A stretch of 23,505 bases of DNA from Bacteroidales bacterium (GTDB taxonomy: Bacteria > Bacteroidota > Bacteroidia > Bacteroidales > Muribaculaceae): assembly GCA_900769345.1 (NCBI GenBank), contig CAAGGJ010000076.1, positions 1 through 23,505 on the forward strand, written 5' to 3'. The notes beneath the pieces were generated by a model that saw nothing but the letters and a program-made list of their open reading frames with translations, was not told the DNA's origin and searched no databases. A program made the translations under genes and the position numbers. Numbering within the stretch: position 1 is the first letter of the stretch; each line of letters opens with the position of its first letter. Positions 7,479 to 15,313 of the stretch are shown here, in pieces.

Positions 7479-8144
7479 ATGAAGCGACTGATGGTAATAA
7501 TGGTGATGGTGACAGCAGCGATGGCGGCGCAGGCACAGGACTATAAGTTTGAGGCAGGCGGGGCTGTGGGTATGTCGAGTTATCTCGGCGAAGCCAACCA
7601 GAGCAGTGTATTTGCCCATCCGGGGATAGCAGCCGGCGGGGTGTTCAGATACATAATCAATAGCCGGATGGCACTCAAGGCGAGTGCACTCACAGCAGGC
7701 ATAAGCGGCGATACAGCCGATGGCAGTAATGAGTATCCCGGCGGTGAGACATATCAATTCGACTCGCAACTCTATGATTTGGGGGCGCAGTTTGAATTTA
7801 ACTTTCTGAATTTCGGCATAGGGTCGAAATATATGAAATTGAGCCGAATCACGCCCTACTTGTCGCTTGGCATGGGGTTGACATTGGCAACGAACGATCG
7901 CAAAAACGCCTTTACGGTGAGCATACCGATGGGTGTGGGCGTGAAATACAAGATTAAGGAACGCCTTAACCTTGGCTTGGAATTTACTATGCGCAAGACG
8001 TTGAGCGACAACCTCGATGGCTTGAGCAATCTTAACGGCATAGAACGCGGTTTTGCCAAGAATACCGATTGGTATAGCACCACCATGGTGAGCATCACCT
8101 ATGAGTTTGGCAAGCGTTGCCGTACGTGCCATTATGTAGAGTGA
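7479..8144 (+). CDS. DUF6089-type outer-membrane β-barrel protein
   Basis: The 221-residue protein has a signal peptide (MKRLMVIMVMVTAAMAAQAQ, cleavage near Ala-Gln-Ala/Gln-Asp), then alternating hydrophobic and polar strands with aromatic residues, as in small eight-stranded outer-membrane barrels: YKFEAGGAVGMSSYLG, GIAAGGVFRYIINSRMALKAS, QLYDLGAQFEFNFLNF, ITPYLSLGMGLTL, GVGVKYKIKERLNLGLEF, and the last strand TTMVSITYEFG. The position between a DUF6242 gene and uppS fits the Bacteroidota DUF6089 family, of unknown function. After the last strand the chain ends with a CxxC pair (Cys214, Cys217), which would lie on the periplasmic side. It is 26 bases upstream of uppS and probably co-transcribed. 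Confidence 0.75.
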   Translation: MKRLMVIMVMVTAAMAAQAQDYKFEAGGAVGMSSYLGEANQSSVFAHPGIAAGGVFRYIINSRMALKASALTAGISGDTADGSNEYPGGETYQFDSQLYDLGAQFEFNFLNFGIGSKYMKLSRITPYLSLGMGLTLATNDRKNAFTVSIPMGVGVKYKIKERLNLGLEFTMRKTLSDNLDGLSNLNGIERGFAKNTDWYSTTMVSITYEFGKRCRTCHYVE

Positions 8145-8170
8145 ACTAACTAAATAGAACGCAAAACGGG

Positions 8171-8908
8171 ATGACAGAACAAATAGATAGCCAACGACTA
8201 CCGCGCCACGTGGCAGTGATAATGGACGGCAACGGACGCTGGGCCAAGCAACGCGGATTGCAGCGCACCGAGGGTCATGTGAAAGGCGTGGAAACGGTGA
8301 GAAAGATCACCGAGATAGCCTCACAGATAGGTATAGGTTATCTCACGCTATATACTTTCTCTACCGAGAACTGGAATCGCCCCAAGGAAGAGGTGGATGC
8401 ACTGATGAACCTGGTGGTGGTGGCTATAGAGCGCGAAACGCCCGATTTGATAAAGAACAATGTGCGCTTGGACATGATAGGCGACATAGAGCGCATGCCC
8501 GAGTTTGCACGCGAACGACTCACACGCTGCATCAACGATACGGCACATTGCACGGGCTTGACCTTGGTTTTGGCGTTGAGTTATTCGTCGAAATGGGAGA
8601 TACTCGAGGCGGTGAAGAGCATAGCCTCACGAGTGAAGGCAGGCGAGATGGGCATCGACGACATAGACGATGCTTGCTTCAGCAATAGCCTCACTACACG
8701 CGGAATGCCCGACCCCGACTTGTTGATACGCACAGGCGGTGACCTGCGCATCAGCAATTATCTGCTTTGGCAGATAGCTTACAGCGAGCTGTATTTTACG
8801 CCTAAATATTGGCCTGACTTCGATGCCGACGATTTCTGTGAGGCAATATTGGTGTATCAGCGCCGAGAGCGACGATATGGCAAGACAAGCGAACAGATAA
8901 AGAAATAA
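8171..8908 (+). CDS. uppS: Isoprenyl transferase (undecaprenyl diphosphate synthase)
   Basis: This 245-residue cis-prenyltransferase extends farnesyl diphosphate with isopentenyl diphosphate to give undecaprenyl diphosphate, the lipid carrier for peptidoglycan and surface glycans. The signature HVAVIMDGNGRWAKQRG is at residues 13-29, with the Mg-binding catalytic Asp19 and Arg23/Trp24. Other family motifs are GH.KG.E (35-41), TLYTFSTENWNRP (about 59-71) and, near the C-terminus, DLLIRTGGDLRISNYLLWQ followed by AYSELYF (about 178-204). The length is normal. The start follows the barrel gene by 26 bases, and bamA begins 82 bases downstream with no terminator visible between. The pairing of uppS with bamA and skp is a common outer-membrane biogenesis arrangement. 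Confidence 0.95.
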   Translation: MTEQIDSQRLPRHVAVIMDGNGRWAKQRGLQRTEGHVKGVETVRKITEIASQIGIGYLTLYTFSTENWNRPKEEVDALMNLVVVAIERETPDLIKNNVRLDMIGDIERMPEFARERLTRCINDTAHCTGLTLVLALSYSSKWEILEAVKSIASRVKAGEMGIDDIDDACFSNSLTTRGMPDPDLLIRTGGDLRISNYLLWQIAYSELYFTPKYWPDFDADDFCEAILVYQRRERRYGKTSEQIKK

Positions 8909-8990
8909 ACAACAACTACTATAATAAAAGCAAGAGCTTGCGAGGCACACCTCAATGGCTCGGAAACAGAACAGAATATAAACTACGAAT

Positions 8991-11600
8991 ATGCGATATA
9001 AGCAACTCTTACTGATGGTGGCAATCGTGGCAGGCATGGCGAGCAGCAACGCTGAGGCGCAGGTGGCCAACGACACAATCTATAACCCCAAAGTGATATT
9101 CTCAAGCATGCCCAAGAGATATGAGATAGCAGGCTTGAAAGTGACCGGTGTAGACAACTATGAAGACTATATAGTGATAGGTTATTCGGGCTTGTCGCTT
9201 GGTCAGGTGGTGGAAATACCGGGAAATGATATTACTGCAGCAGCGAAGCGCATTTGGCGTCAAGGTCTGTTCTCAAAGGTGAAAATCAATGTGGAGAAAG
9301 TCTACGACAACAAGGCATGGTTGGAATTTGAGTTGCGTCAACAGCCGCGTATTTCGCAGATTAACTATAATGGCATGAAGAAAGGCGAGCGCGAAGACTT
9401 GCAGCAGCGCTTGGGCTTGATGAAGGGCAATCAGATGAATCCCAACATAGCCGACCGAGCCAAACTGATAGTGCAAAGCTACTTCGACAACAAGGGTTTT
9501 AAGAATGCCGAAGTGAACATAGTGCAGCGCGAAGACCTCAGTAACGAAAACGAGGTGATAGTGGACATTAACGTGGATAAGCACGAAAAGATAAAGGTGC
9601 ACAAGATATATGTCGATGGCAACGAGGTGCTCTCCGACCGCGCCGTGAAGCACTCGATGAAGAAAACCAACGAAAAATGGGACTTGAAGCGCCTCTTCAG
9701 CCAAAAGAAGTTCGTTCCCAAGGATTTTGAAGACGATAAGCAATTGATTATAGATAAATATAATGAGAAAGGTTATCGCGATGCCGTGATAGTGAAGGAC
9801 AGCGTGGTAAACTACGACGAAAAGACAGTAGACGTCTACTTGACCATCGATGAAGGAAAGCAATACTTCATTCGCGACATCACATGGGTGGGTAACACCG
9901 TGTACCCCAGCGAATTCCTTAACTCGGTGCTCGGATTTGAGAAGGGCGATGTCTACAACCAGAAGTTGCTCAACAAGCGCACCAAGGAAGACGATGACGC
10001 TATCGAAAACTACTATATGAACAACGGTTATCTGTTCTACCAATTGATACCAATAGAAAATCGCATAGAGGGAGACTCGATTTCGCTCGAAATGCGTATG
10101 TTTGAAGGTAAGAAAGCCACAATTAATAAGGTGGTAATCAATGGTAACGACCGCTTATATGAAAAGGTGATACGTCGCGAATTGCGTGTTCGTCCGGGCG
10201 ACTTGTTCTCGAAGAGCGACCTTATGCGTTCGGCGCGTGAAATAGCGCAAACCGGACACTTCGACCCCGAAAAGATGGATATACGCCCCGAGCCAAATGA
10301 AGAAAACGGTACGGTGGACATTCTCTTCAACCTCGAGTCGAAAGCCAACGACCAAGTGGAATTCTCAGCCGGTTGGGGTCAAACAGGTATTATCGGTAAG
10401 TTGAGTTTGAAGTTCACCAACTTCTCGATGAAGAACCTATTCCACCCCTCTACCTATCGCGGAATTATTCCACAAGGTGAAGGACAGACTTTCACAATCA
10501 GTGCCCAAACCAATGCTAAGTACTATCAAGCCTACAGCATTTCGTTCTTGGATCCATGGTTTGGCGGTAAGCGACCGAACTCGCTCTCGATTACCGGTTT
10601 CTATTCGCGTCAGACGGGTATCAACTCATCGTACTATAATAGTACATATCAGAACTACATCTATAACTACTATTCGAGCTACTACACAGGCTATAACAAT
10701 AGCAACTACTACGAAAACGCCTACGACCCCAACAAGTATCTGCAAATGGCAGGCTTGACAGTGGGCTTCGGCAAGCGCCTCAAGTGGCCTGACGACTACT
10801 TCACCTTCACAGCCGAATTGAGTTATCAGTGGTATAGCTTGAAGAACTGGGAATATCTCTACTATATGAATAATGGCGTGTCGAACTCGCTTGTATTGGG
10901 CTTGACCTTGGCACGAAACAGTATCGACAATCCGTTGTACACTCGTCGAGGCAGCCAGTTCTCGCTCAGCTTGCAGATGACACCTCCGGCAGGCCTCTTC
11001 GGCAAGAAGGACTGGAAGAAACTTTCGGAAACCAACACCGTGCAAGCAAAGAAAGATATGTATAAGTGGATTGAATATTGGAAACTCAAGTTTAAATCGC
11101 GCACCTATACACCACTTGCCAACCCCGACGGACAATATACACTCGTGTTGATGACCCGCGCCGACATCGGTTTGCTTGGCAGCTGGAACAAATATCTCAA
11201 GTCGCCGTTTGAGACCTTCTATGTGGGTGGTGACGGTATGTCGGGCAGCTACACCTATGCAACCGAGACTATCGCCCTCCGCGGTTATGACAACGGCCAG
11301 TTCACCCCATGGGGAAGCGAAGGTTATGCCTACAGCCGCTTTGCAATGGAATTGCACTTCCCGTTTGTGCTACAGCCAAGCAGCACCATCTATGGTTTGG
11401 CATTCCTTGAAGGTGGTAATGCATGGACACGCGTGAAGGACTTCTCGCCATTTAACATCAAGCGCAGTGCCGGAGCCGGAGTTCGCATCTTCTTGCCTAT
11501 GATAGGTATGATGGGTATCGACTGGGCATATGGTTTCGACAATGTGCTCGGCTCGAAGGGTGGCAGCCACTTCCACTTTGTGCTCGGACAAGAATTCTAA
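8991..11600 (+). CDS. bamA: Outer-membrane protein assembly factor BamA
   Basis: The 869-residue protein has a signal peptide (about 1-23, MRYKQLLLMVAIVAGMASSNAEAQ), a long series of POTRA domains (about 45-450; examples end in motifs such as NTVYPSEFL and VVINGNDRLYEKVIRREL) and a C-terminal 16-stranded barrel of the Omp85 family. The lid-loop motif appears as LRGY (763-766; VRGF in E. coli), and the chain ends in an aromatic β-signal, FHFVLGQEF. BamA inserts other β-barrel proteins into the outer membrane. Residues 547-583 form an unusual Tyr- and Asn-rich insertion (14 Tyr in 37 residues), placed where a barrel loop would be. It is followed by a strong terminator and by skp genes, whose products deliver substrates to it. 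Confidence 0.95.
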   Translation: MRYKQLLLMVAIVAGMASSNAEAQVANDTIYNPKVIFSSMPKRYEIAGLKVTGVDNYEDYIVIGYSGLSLGQVVEIPGNDITAAAKRIWRQGLFSKVKINVEKVYDNKAWLEFELRQQPRISQINYNGMKKGEREDLQQRLGLMKGNQMNPNIADRAKLIVQSYFDNKGFKNAEVNIVQREDLSNENEVIVDINVDKHEKIKVHKIYVDGNEVLSDRAVKHSMKKTNEKWDLKRLFSQKKFVPKDFEDDKQLIIDKYNEKGYRDAVIVKDSVVNYDEKTVDVYLTIDEGKQYFIRDITWVGNTVYPSEFLNSVLGFEKGDVYNQKLLNKRTKEDDDAIENYYMNNGYLFYQLIPIENRIEGDSISLEMRMFEGKKATINKVVINGNDRLYEKVIRRELRVRPGDLFSKSDLMRSAREIAQTGHFDPEKMDIRPEPNEENGTVDILFNLESKANDQVEFSAGWGQTGIIGKLSLKFTNFSMKNLFHPSTYRGIIPQGEGQTFTISAQTNAKYYQAYSISFLDPWFGGKRPNSLSITGFYSRQTGINSSYYNSTYQNYIYNYYSSYYTGYNNSNYYENAYDPNKYLQMAGLTVGFGKRLKWPDDYFTFTAELSYQWYSLKNWEYLYYMNNGVSNSLVLGLTLARNSIDNPLYTRRGSQFSLSLQMTPPAGLFGKKDWKKLSETNTVQAKKDMYKWIEYWKLKFKSRTYTPLANPDGQYTLVLMTRADIGLLGSWNKYLKSPFETFYVGGDGMSGSYTYATETIALRGYDNGQFTPWGSEGYAYSRFAMELHFPFVLQPSSTIYGLAFLEGGNAWTRVKDFSPFNIKRSAGAGVRIFLPMIGMMGIDWAYGFDNVLGSKGGSHFHFVLGQEF

Positions 11601-11616
11601 AAAATCGACATAACGT

Positions 11617-11662
11617 AAAAGCATCTCGAGTGGCGAGCAACGCAGCCGCTTGAGATGCTTTT
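11617..11662. terminator. Strong hairpin after bamA, probably a bidirectional terminator
   Basis: An 18-base-pair stem is formed by 11617-11634 and 11645-11662, allowing two G-T pairs, with a ten-base loop. It begins AAAAGCATCTC and ends GAGATGCTTTT, so both strands carry a U run at the end of the stem. It starts 16 bases after the bamA stop codon. Confidence 0.8.
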
Positions 11663-11803
11663 GAGATTAAAAGTCAGGAGCGAGGGACTTGCTAAAAAAT
11701 CTTAAAGCGACTAATCGACTAAACCAAAACCACGGATTGGAGTCTAAACTGATAGAAAGGCAAAACGAACAATATAGATTATAAACCAATAAGAAACGAA
11801 AAT

Positions 11804-12319
11804 ATGAAGAGAATAGCATTAACCGTGATAGCAGTGGTGGCATGCGCAATGGCATCGTATGCGCAGAAATTTGCCCTTGTGGATATGGAGTATATCCTAA
11901 AGAACGTGCCGGCATATGAGATGGCCAACGAACAGCTCAATCAAGTGTCGCAGCGTTGGCAGCGTGAAGTTGACGACTTGGCAAAAGAAGCCGAAGCGAT
12001 GTATAAGAACTATCAGAGCGAAATGGTGTTTTTGACTGACGACCAGAAGAAGAAAAAAGAAAGCGAGATAGTGGCAAAGGAAAAAGAAGCAACGGAACTG
12101 CGCTACAAGTATTTCGGTCCGCAAGGCGAACTCTATAAGAAGCGTCAGGCACTCATCAAGCCGATACAAGACGAAGTGTATAACGCAGTGAAAAAAGTGA
12201 GTGAAGAACGAGGCTATTCGGTGATATTCGACCGCGCATCGAGCGAAAGCATCATCTTTGCCTCGCCGCGCATCGACGTCAGCAACGAAGTGCTCGCCAA
12301 GATGGGCTACGGCAAGTGA
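11804..12319 (+). CDS. Skp/OmpH-family periplasmic chaperone, first copy
   Basis: The 171-residue protein has a signal peptide (MKRIALTVIAVVACAMASYAQ) followed by FALVDMEYILKNVPAYEMANEQL, the OmpH/Skp opening, in which a β segment leads into a long coiled coil. The helical arms (about 40-120) are rich in Lys, Glu and Gln. The C-terminal part, VSEERGYSVIFDRASSESIIF, is the returning β segment typical of the family. Skp trimers bind unfolded outer-membrane proteins in the periplasm and hand them to BamA, the product of the gene just upstream. It diverges from the next two copies, which resemble each other more. No clear TAnnTTTG promoter was found in the 140 bases after the bamA terminator, so its transcription start is unresolved. 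Confidence 0.88.
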   Translation: MKRIALTVIAVVACAMASYAQKFALVDMEYILKNVPAYEMANEQLNQVSQRWQREVDDLAKEAEAMYKNYQSEMVFLTDDQKKKKESEIVAKEKEATELRYKYFGPQGELYKKRQALIKPIQDEVYNAVKKVSEERGYSVIFDRASSESIIFASPRIDVSNEVLAKMGYGK

Positions 12320-12392
12320 TGCGTAACCCAAAATGCATAGGCAAATAATTAAGATTGAGGCGTAAAGTGGTGTAAAATAGCGATTTTTATAT

Positions 12393-12400
12393 TATCTTTG
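12393..12400 (+). promoter_or_regulatory. Probable -7 promoter element of the second skp copy
   Basis: TATCTTTG matches TAnnTTTG and lies 47 bases before the ATG at 12448. It is the same octamer as at 2271-2278. The expected TTG at about 12370-12373 is not well conserved (GTG instead). The A-rich leader that follows is usual for highly translated Bacteroidota genes. Confidence 0.65.
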
Positions 12401-12447
12401 CACTCGAAATGAAATAGAACAAAAAAATACAAATAAAGATAAAGACA

Positions 12448-12957
12448 ATGATTAAGAAACTTTTAATGGCTGTGTTATTGGCAGCACCTATGTGCCTTTC
12501 GGCTCAGACCCTCAAGTTCGGCACAGTAAACACCACCGAACTCTTTAACGTAATGCCCGAAAAGGCAACAGCAGAAAACACTTTGAAGGCTGCTTCGGAA
12601 AAGTATGATGCAGAATTCAAGCGTTTGCAGGAAGATTTCCAAAAGGACTACGAAGCATTCCAAAAGATGCAAAACGACAGCACTCCGGAACCTATGCGTG
12701 CACGTCGCGAACAAGAATTGCAAGAAAAGTATCAGAAGATTCAGAGCTTCCAACAGATAGCAGCACAAGACTTGCAGAAGCAGCAGGAAACTCTCTTGGC
12801 TCCTATCCAGGCTAAGTTGCAACAAGCAATACAAGCAGTAGGTGCAGAAAACGGTTTTACTTATATTTTCGACCTCGCTATCCCGTCAATCATCTATAAG
12901 GGCAACGGTAGCGAAGACGTTACTGCACTCGTTAAGGCCAAGCTTGGTATCAAGTAA
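12448..12957 (+). CDS. Skp/OmpH-family periplasmic chaperone, second copy
   Basis: The 169-residue protein begins MIKKLLMAVLLAAPMCLSAQ, a signal peptide, then TLKFGTVNTTELFNVMPEKATAENTL. A long coiled-coil region rich in Gln, Lys and Glu follows (about 45-130), and GAENGFTYIFDLAIPSIIY is the closing β segment. It shares the N-terminal layout (MIKKL..., KFG.VN..E.FN.MPEKA.AE) with the third copy, which indicates a duplication. It has its own promoter element and probably an independent transcript that ends at the hairpin 13016-13046. Its likely role is to escort outer-membrane proteins to BamA. Whether the three copies form mixed trimers or serve different substrates cannot be told from sequence. 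Confidence 0.88.
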   Translation: MIKKLLMAVLLAAPMCLSAQTLKFGTVNTTELFNVMPEKATAENTLKAASEKYDAEFKRLQEDFQKDYEAFQKMQNDSTPEPMRARREQELQEKYQKIQSFQQIAAQDLQKQQETLLAPIQAKLQQAIQAVGAENGFTYIFDLAIPSIIYKGNGSEDVTALVKAKLGIK

Positions 12958-13015
12958 TAAAGTTAGGAAATCGGCAAGAATAGTACCGAATTTTTTGATT
13001 TTTTAATGATAATAC

Positions 13016-13046
13016 GTGGCGTTTCCTAAAAAAATGGAAACGCCAC
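13016..13046 (+). terminator. Intrinsic terminator after the second skp copy
   Basis: GTGGCGTTTCC (13016-13026) pairs perfectly with GGAAACGCCAC (13036-13046) around a nine-base A-rich loop, and TGCTTTTT follows. The next promoter begins about ten bases later, so transcription units are tightly packed here. Confidence 0.85.
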
Positions 13047-13056
13047 TGCTTTTTCA

Positions 13057-13086
13057 TTGATAATAAACGGTTTTTTATTACTTTTG
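13057..13086 (+). promoter_or_regulatory. Promoter of the third skp copy
   Basis: TTG at 13057-13059, a 19-base spacer and TACTTTTG at 13079-13086 match both elements of the Bacteroidota consensus with ideal spacing. The start should be near 13091, about 40 bases before the ATG at 13131. Confidence 0.75.
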
Positions 13087-13130
13087 TGAATAGAAACAAA
13101 ATAACCACAAAATAATAACAACGCATCGAT

Positions 13131-13643
13131 ATGATAAAAAAACTTATGATAGTGATGGCGCTTGTGATGGCGCCGGTGTGCATGCTGGCACAGCAAGTGA
13201 AGTTTGGAAAAGTGAATAAGCTTGAGATATTCAACATGATGCCCGAAAAGGCAATAGCCGAAAAGCAACTTCAGGACCTCAGCGACCAATACAAGGCTGA
13301 GTTGAAGATGCTTCAGGACGAGTTTAATCGCAAATACAGCGATTTTCAAGCTATGAACCTCGATAATAAGACAGCCGGCACCATTAAGGAACGCCGTATG
13401 CAGGAATTGCAGGAGAATAACGATAAGATAGAACTATTTCTGAAGAATACGTCGGAGGACTTGCGCAAGAAGGAATCAGAACTATTGGATCCCATCAGAA
13501 AGCGCATCGACGATGCGATAAGGATAATAGGCGAGGAGCAGGGCTTTATGCTAATCTACGACGTAAATGAGCCCGGTGTGGCATTTTTGGGCCCTCAATT
13601 TGAGGATATTACCAATCTGGTGAAATTGCAGCTCGGACTTTAA
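13131..13643 (+). CDS. Skp/OmpH-family periplasmic chaperone, third copy
   Basis: The 170-residue protein begins with a signal peptide (MIKKLMIVMALVMAPVCMLAQ) and QVKFGKVNKLEIFNMMPEKAIAEKQL, then a coiled coil (about 45-130, many Lys, Glu, Asp), and ends with GEEQGFMLIYDVNEPGVAFLG and a short tail. It is clearly a sister of the second copy, with the same length and N-terminal pattern but substantial divergence through the arms, so the duplication is not recent. It has its own promoter and terminator. murI, which in my recollection often follows ompH in related genomes, is not here. Confidence 0.87.
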   Translation: MIKKLMIVMALVMAPVCMLAQQVKFGKVNKLEIFNMMPEKAIAEKQLQDLSDQYKAELKMLQDEFNRKYSDFQAMNLDNKTAGTIKERRMQELQENNDKIELFLKNTSEDLRKKESELLDPIRKRIDDAIRIIGEEQGFMLIYDVNEPGVAFLGPQFEDITNLVKLQLGL

Positions 13644-13666
13644 GAGAAGCGTTTAGAAGATAATTG

Positions 13667-13717
13667 AGAGATGGATGGTTGTTCGCGCTATAAGGCGGAG
13701 CAGCCATTCTCTTTTTT
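13667..13717 (+). terminator. Intrinsic terminator after the third skp copy
   Basis: AGAGA (13667-13671) pairs with TCTCT (13708-13712), and ATGGTTG (13675-13681) pairs with CAGCCAT (13701-13707), with a TGG bulge on the 5' side and a further CGC/GCG pairing inside. A T run follows the stem. Confidence 0.75.
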
Positions 13718-13731
13718 GTGGGGTGGGTGTG

Positions 13732-13785
13732 GTCGGACGAGTCGGACGAGTCGGACAAGTAGGACGGGTCGGACAAGTCGGACGA
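13732..13785. repeat. Tandem array of six 9-base units, consensus GTCGGACRA
   Basis: The six units are GTCGGACGA, GTCGGACGA, GTCGGACAA, GTAGGACGG, GTCGGACAA and GTCGGACGA, with exact 9-base spacing. The array begins 15 bases after the skp terminator and ends about 40 bases before the terminator of tRNA-His, which comes from the other side. The unit differs from the 2748-2783 array mainly at position 4 (G against T), so the two belong to one repeat family. Confidence 0.9.
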
Positions 13786-13822
13786 TTGTGGATGGTTTGG
13801 CTTTTTCGGTGGGGTGGAAATC

Positions 13823-13859
13823 AAAAAAAAGAGAAGACTTCGGTATGAAATCTTCTCTT
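13823..13859 (-). terminator. Intrinsic terminator of the tRNA-His transcript
   Basis: Read on the minus strand, AAGAGAAGA (13859-13851) pairs with TCTTCTCTT (13837-13829), and the stem can be extended inward by GAA/TTC-type pairs. It is followed by a run of T residues (minus strand of the A run at 13823-13830). It lies just downstream of the tRNA 3' end. Confidence 0.85.
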
Positions 13860-13866
13860 GCTTGGG

Positions 13867-13940
<74 letters not shown>

Positions 13941-13959
13941 CATCTCTGTTAGACGGGTG

Positions 13960-13990
13960 CAAAGTTACGGACAATAATTTGTATTTGCAA
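13960..13990 (-). promoter_or_regulatory. Promoter of tRNA-His
   Basis: On the minus strand, TTG (13990-13988), a 20-base spacer and TAACTTTG (13967-13960) fit the Bacteroidota consensus. Transcription would start near 13954, giving a 5' leader of roughly a dozen bases ahead of the tRNA. Confidence 0.75.
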
Positions 13991-14121
13991 GTGTGGCGCG
14001 AAAAAAATGTGATTTTCGGGGCAAAAAAGGTGATTTTTGCTATGCGAAGCGCCTTTTGAAGCATCCGTAAAAGTCGGTGACTCGCAAAAAAACGAGGAGA
14101 GAGGAGAGTGCAATATGGTGA

Positions 14122-15267
14122 TTATTCCACTAAACAGCCCATTGAGTAAACCGCTTTGAGCGATGTGTCGGGGTTGAGAAGGAGAATATCGGCGTCTTTG
14201 CCGGCCACGAGTTGGCCCTTACGGTCGCTGATGTGCATGATTCGAGCCGGAGTTTCGGAAGCCATTCTTATTGTGTCGAATAGTGAGATTCCGGCCTTGA
14301 CGCAAGTGGTGATAAGTCGGTCCATAGTGGCGATAGAGCCAGCGAGAGCGCTACCGTCGGCCACCTTACAAACGCCGTCTTCGATGATGGCGCCCGGGAG
14401 GAAGATATAGTTGCTGTCGCTACCGGCGCAAGCGAGAGAGTCGGTGATGATGGCGGTGTGTTCTATGCCCTTAAACTTGGGAATGAGTCGAATGATGGTG
14501 TCGGGCAAGTGGCAACCGTCGGTAATCATTTCTACATCCATATCGTCGATAAGGTAAACGCTTTCTACAGTGCCTTCGTGCTTATATTCGCGCACATTGT
14601 GGAATCCGCCCATAGCGTTGTAGAAGTGAGTGGCAATGGAGTAGCCGTTTTCCCAGGCGGCGAGCACTTCGGGGTATTCGGCAGTGGTGTGAGCTATACC
14701 CATCACTATGCCGTGGCTGCTGGCGAACTTACCAAACTCGAGCGCGCCCGGAAGTTCGGGAGCGGCATCGATGCGGCTGAGGCATTTGAATCGTTCAATC
14801 ATAGGGATGTACTTCTCCGGGTCGGGGTTGCAGATGTATTCCGGCATTTGACCTCCGGTTTTCTTGATGTTGAGGTGTGGACCTTCGAGGTGCAAGCCGA
14901 GGATAGTGCTGTCGCCACGCTCGATGATTCGGTCGCATACTTCAGCTGCCTCGTCGATCATTTGTTGTGACGAAGAGCTAAGTGTGGGGAATATAGTGGT
15001 GGTGCCATGCTTGAGGTGAGTCAGGGCAGCAGTGCGGAAAGCGTCTTCCTTACATTCCATAAAGTCGCGACCGCCACCACCGTGACAGTGAGTCTCGATG
15101 CCGCCCGGGGTGACATAAGCACCGTCGGCGTCGATGTGTTCTGCACCATCGATAAGCAGACTATCGTTTTTTACTTCTAATATTTTGCCATTTTCGAAGA
15201 CTATAGAGCCTCCGTTAACCCACCCTGATGGGGTGTGGATTTTTCCGTTGTAGATTTGTTTTATCAT
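14122..15267 (-). CDS. nagA: N-acetylglucosamine-6-phosphate deacetylase
   Basis: With the start at 15267 the protein has 381 residues, normal for NagA. It removes the acetyl group from GlcNAc-6-phosphate, feeding amino-sugar use and cell-wall recycling. It has the amidohydrolase metal-site signatures: ETHCHG (His60, His62), LEGPH (Glu128), GIAHTTAEY (His193), ATHFYNAMGG (His214) and IITDS (Asp276, the catalytic Asp). The frame stays open for 54 more codons upstream, but that extension has a promoter element inside it (15306-15313) and no resemblance to NagA. MIKQIYNGKI is a typical NagA opening. nagB is not in the window and the gene appears to stand alone. Confidence 0.93.
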   Translation of the reverse strand: MIKQIYNGKIHTPSGWVNGGSIVFENGKILEVKNDSLLIDGAEHIDADGAYVTPGGIETHCHGGGGRDFMECKEDAFRTAALTHLKHGTTTIFPTLSSSSQQMIDEAAEVCDRIIERGDSTILGLHLEGPHLNIKKTGGQMPEYICNPDPEKYIPMIERFKCLSRIDAAPELPGALEFGKFASSHGIVMGIAHTTAEYPEVLAAWENGYSIATHFYNAMGGFHNVREYKHEGTVESVYLIDDMDVEMITDGCHLPDTIIRLIPKFKGIEHTAIITDSLACAGSDSNYIFLPGAIIEDGVCKVADGSALAGSIATMDRLITTCVKAGISLFDTIRMASETPARIMHISDRKGQLVAGKDADILLLNPDTSLKAVYSMGCLVE

Positions 15268-15305
15268 CGTATTAAGCGCTTTATTGTCTTGAGTAATTGT
15301 TAATG

Positions 15306-15313
15306 CAAAAATA
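15306..15313 (-). promoter_or_regulatory. Probable -7 promoter element of nagA
   Basis: The minus strand reads TATTTTTG, matching TAnnTTTG, about 38 bases before the ATG at 15267. The -33 element is not at the ideal distance (a TTTG lies 26 bases upstream). It supports the shorter NagA start. Confidence 0.5.

Noticed and set aside
9273..10043. Long minus-strand open frame within bamA (and similar frames opposite other genes)
   Set aside because: These are antisense shadows of strongly supported genes, with odd composition (rich in His, Val, Leu) and no recognisable domains.
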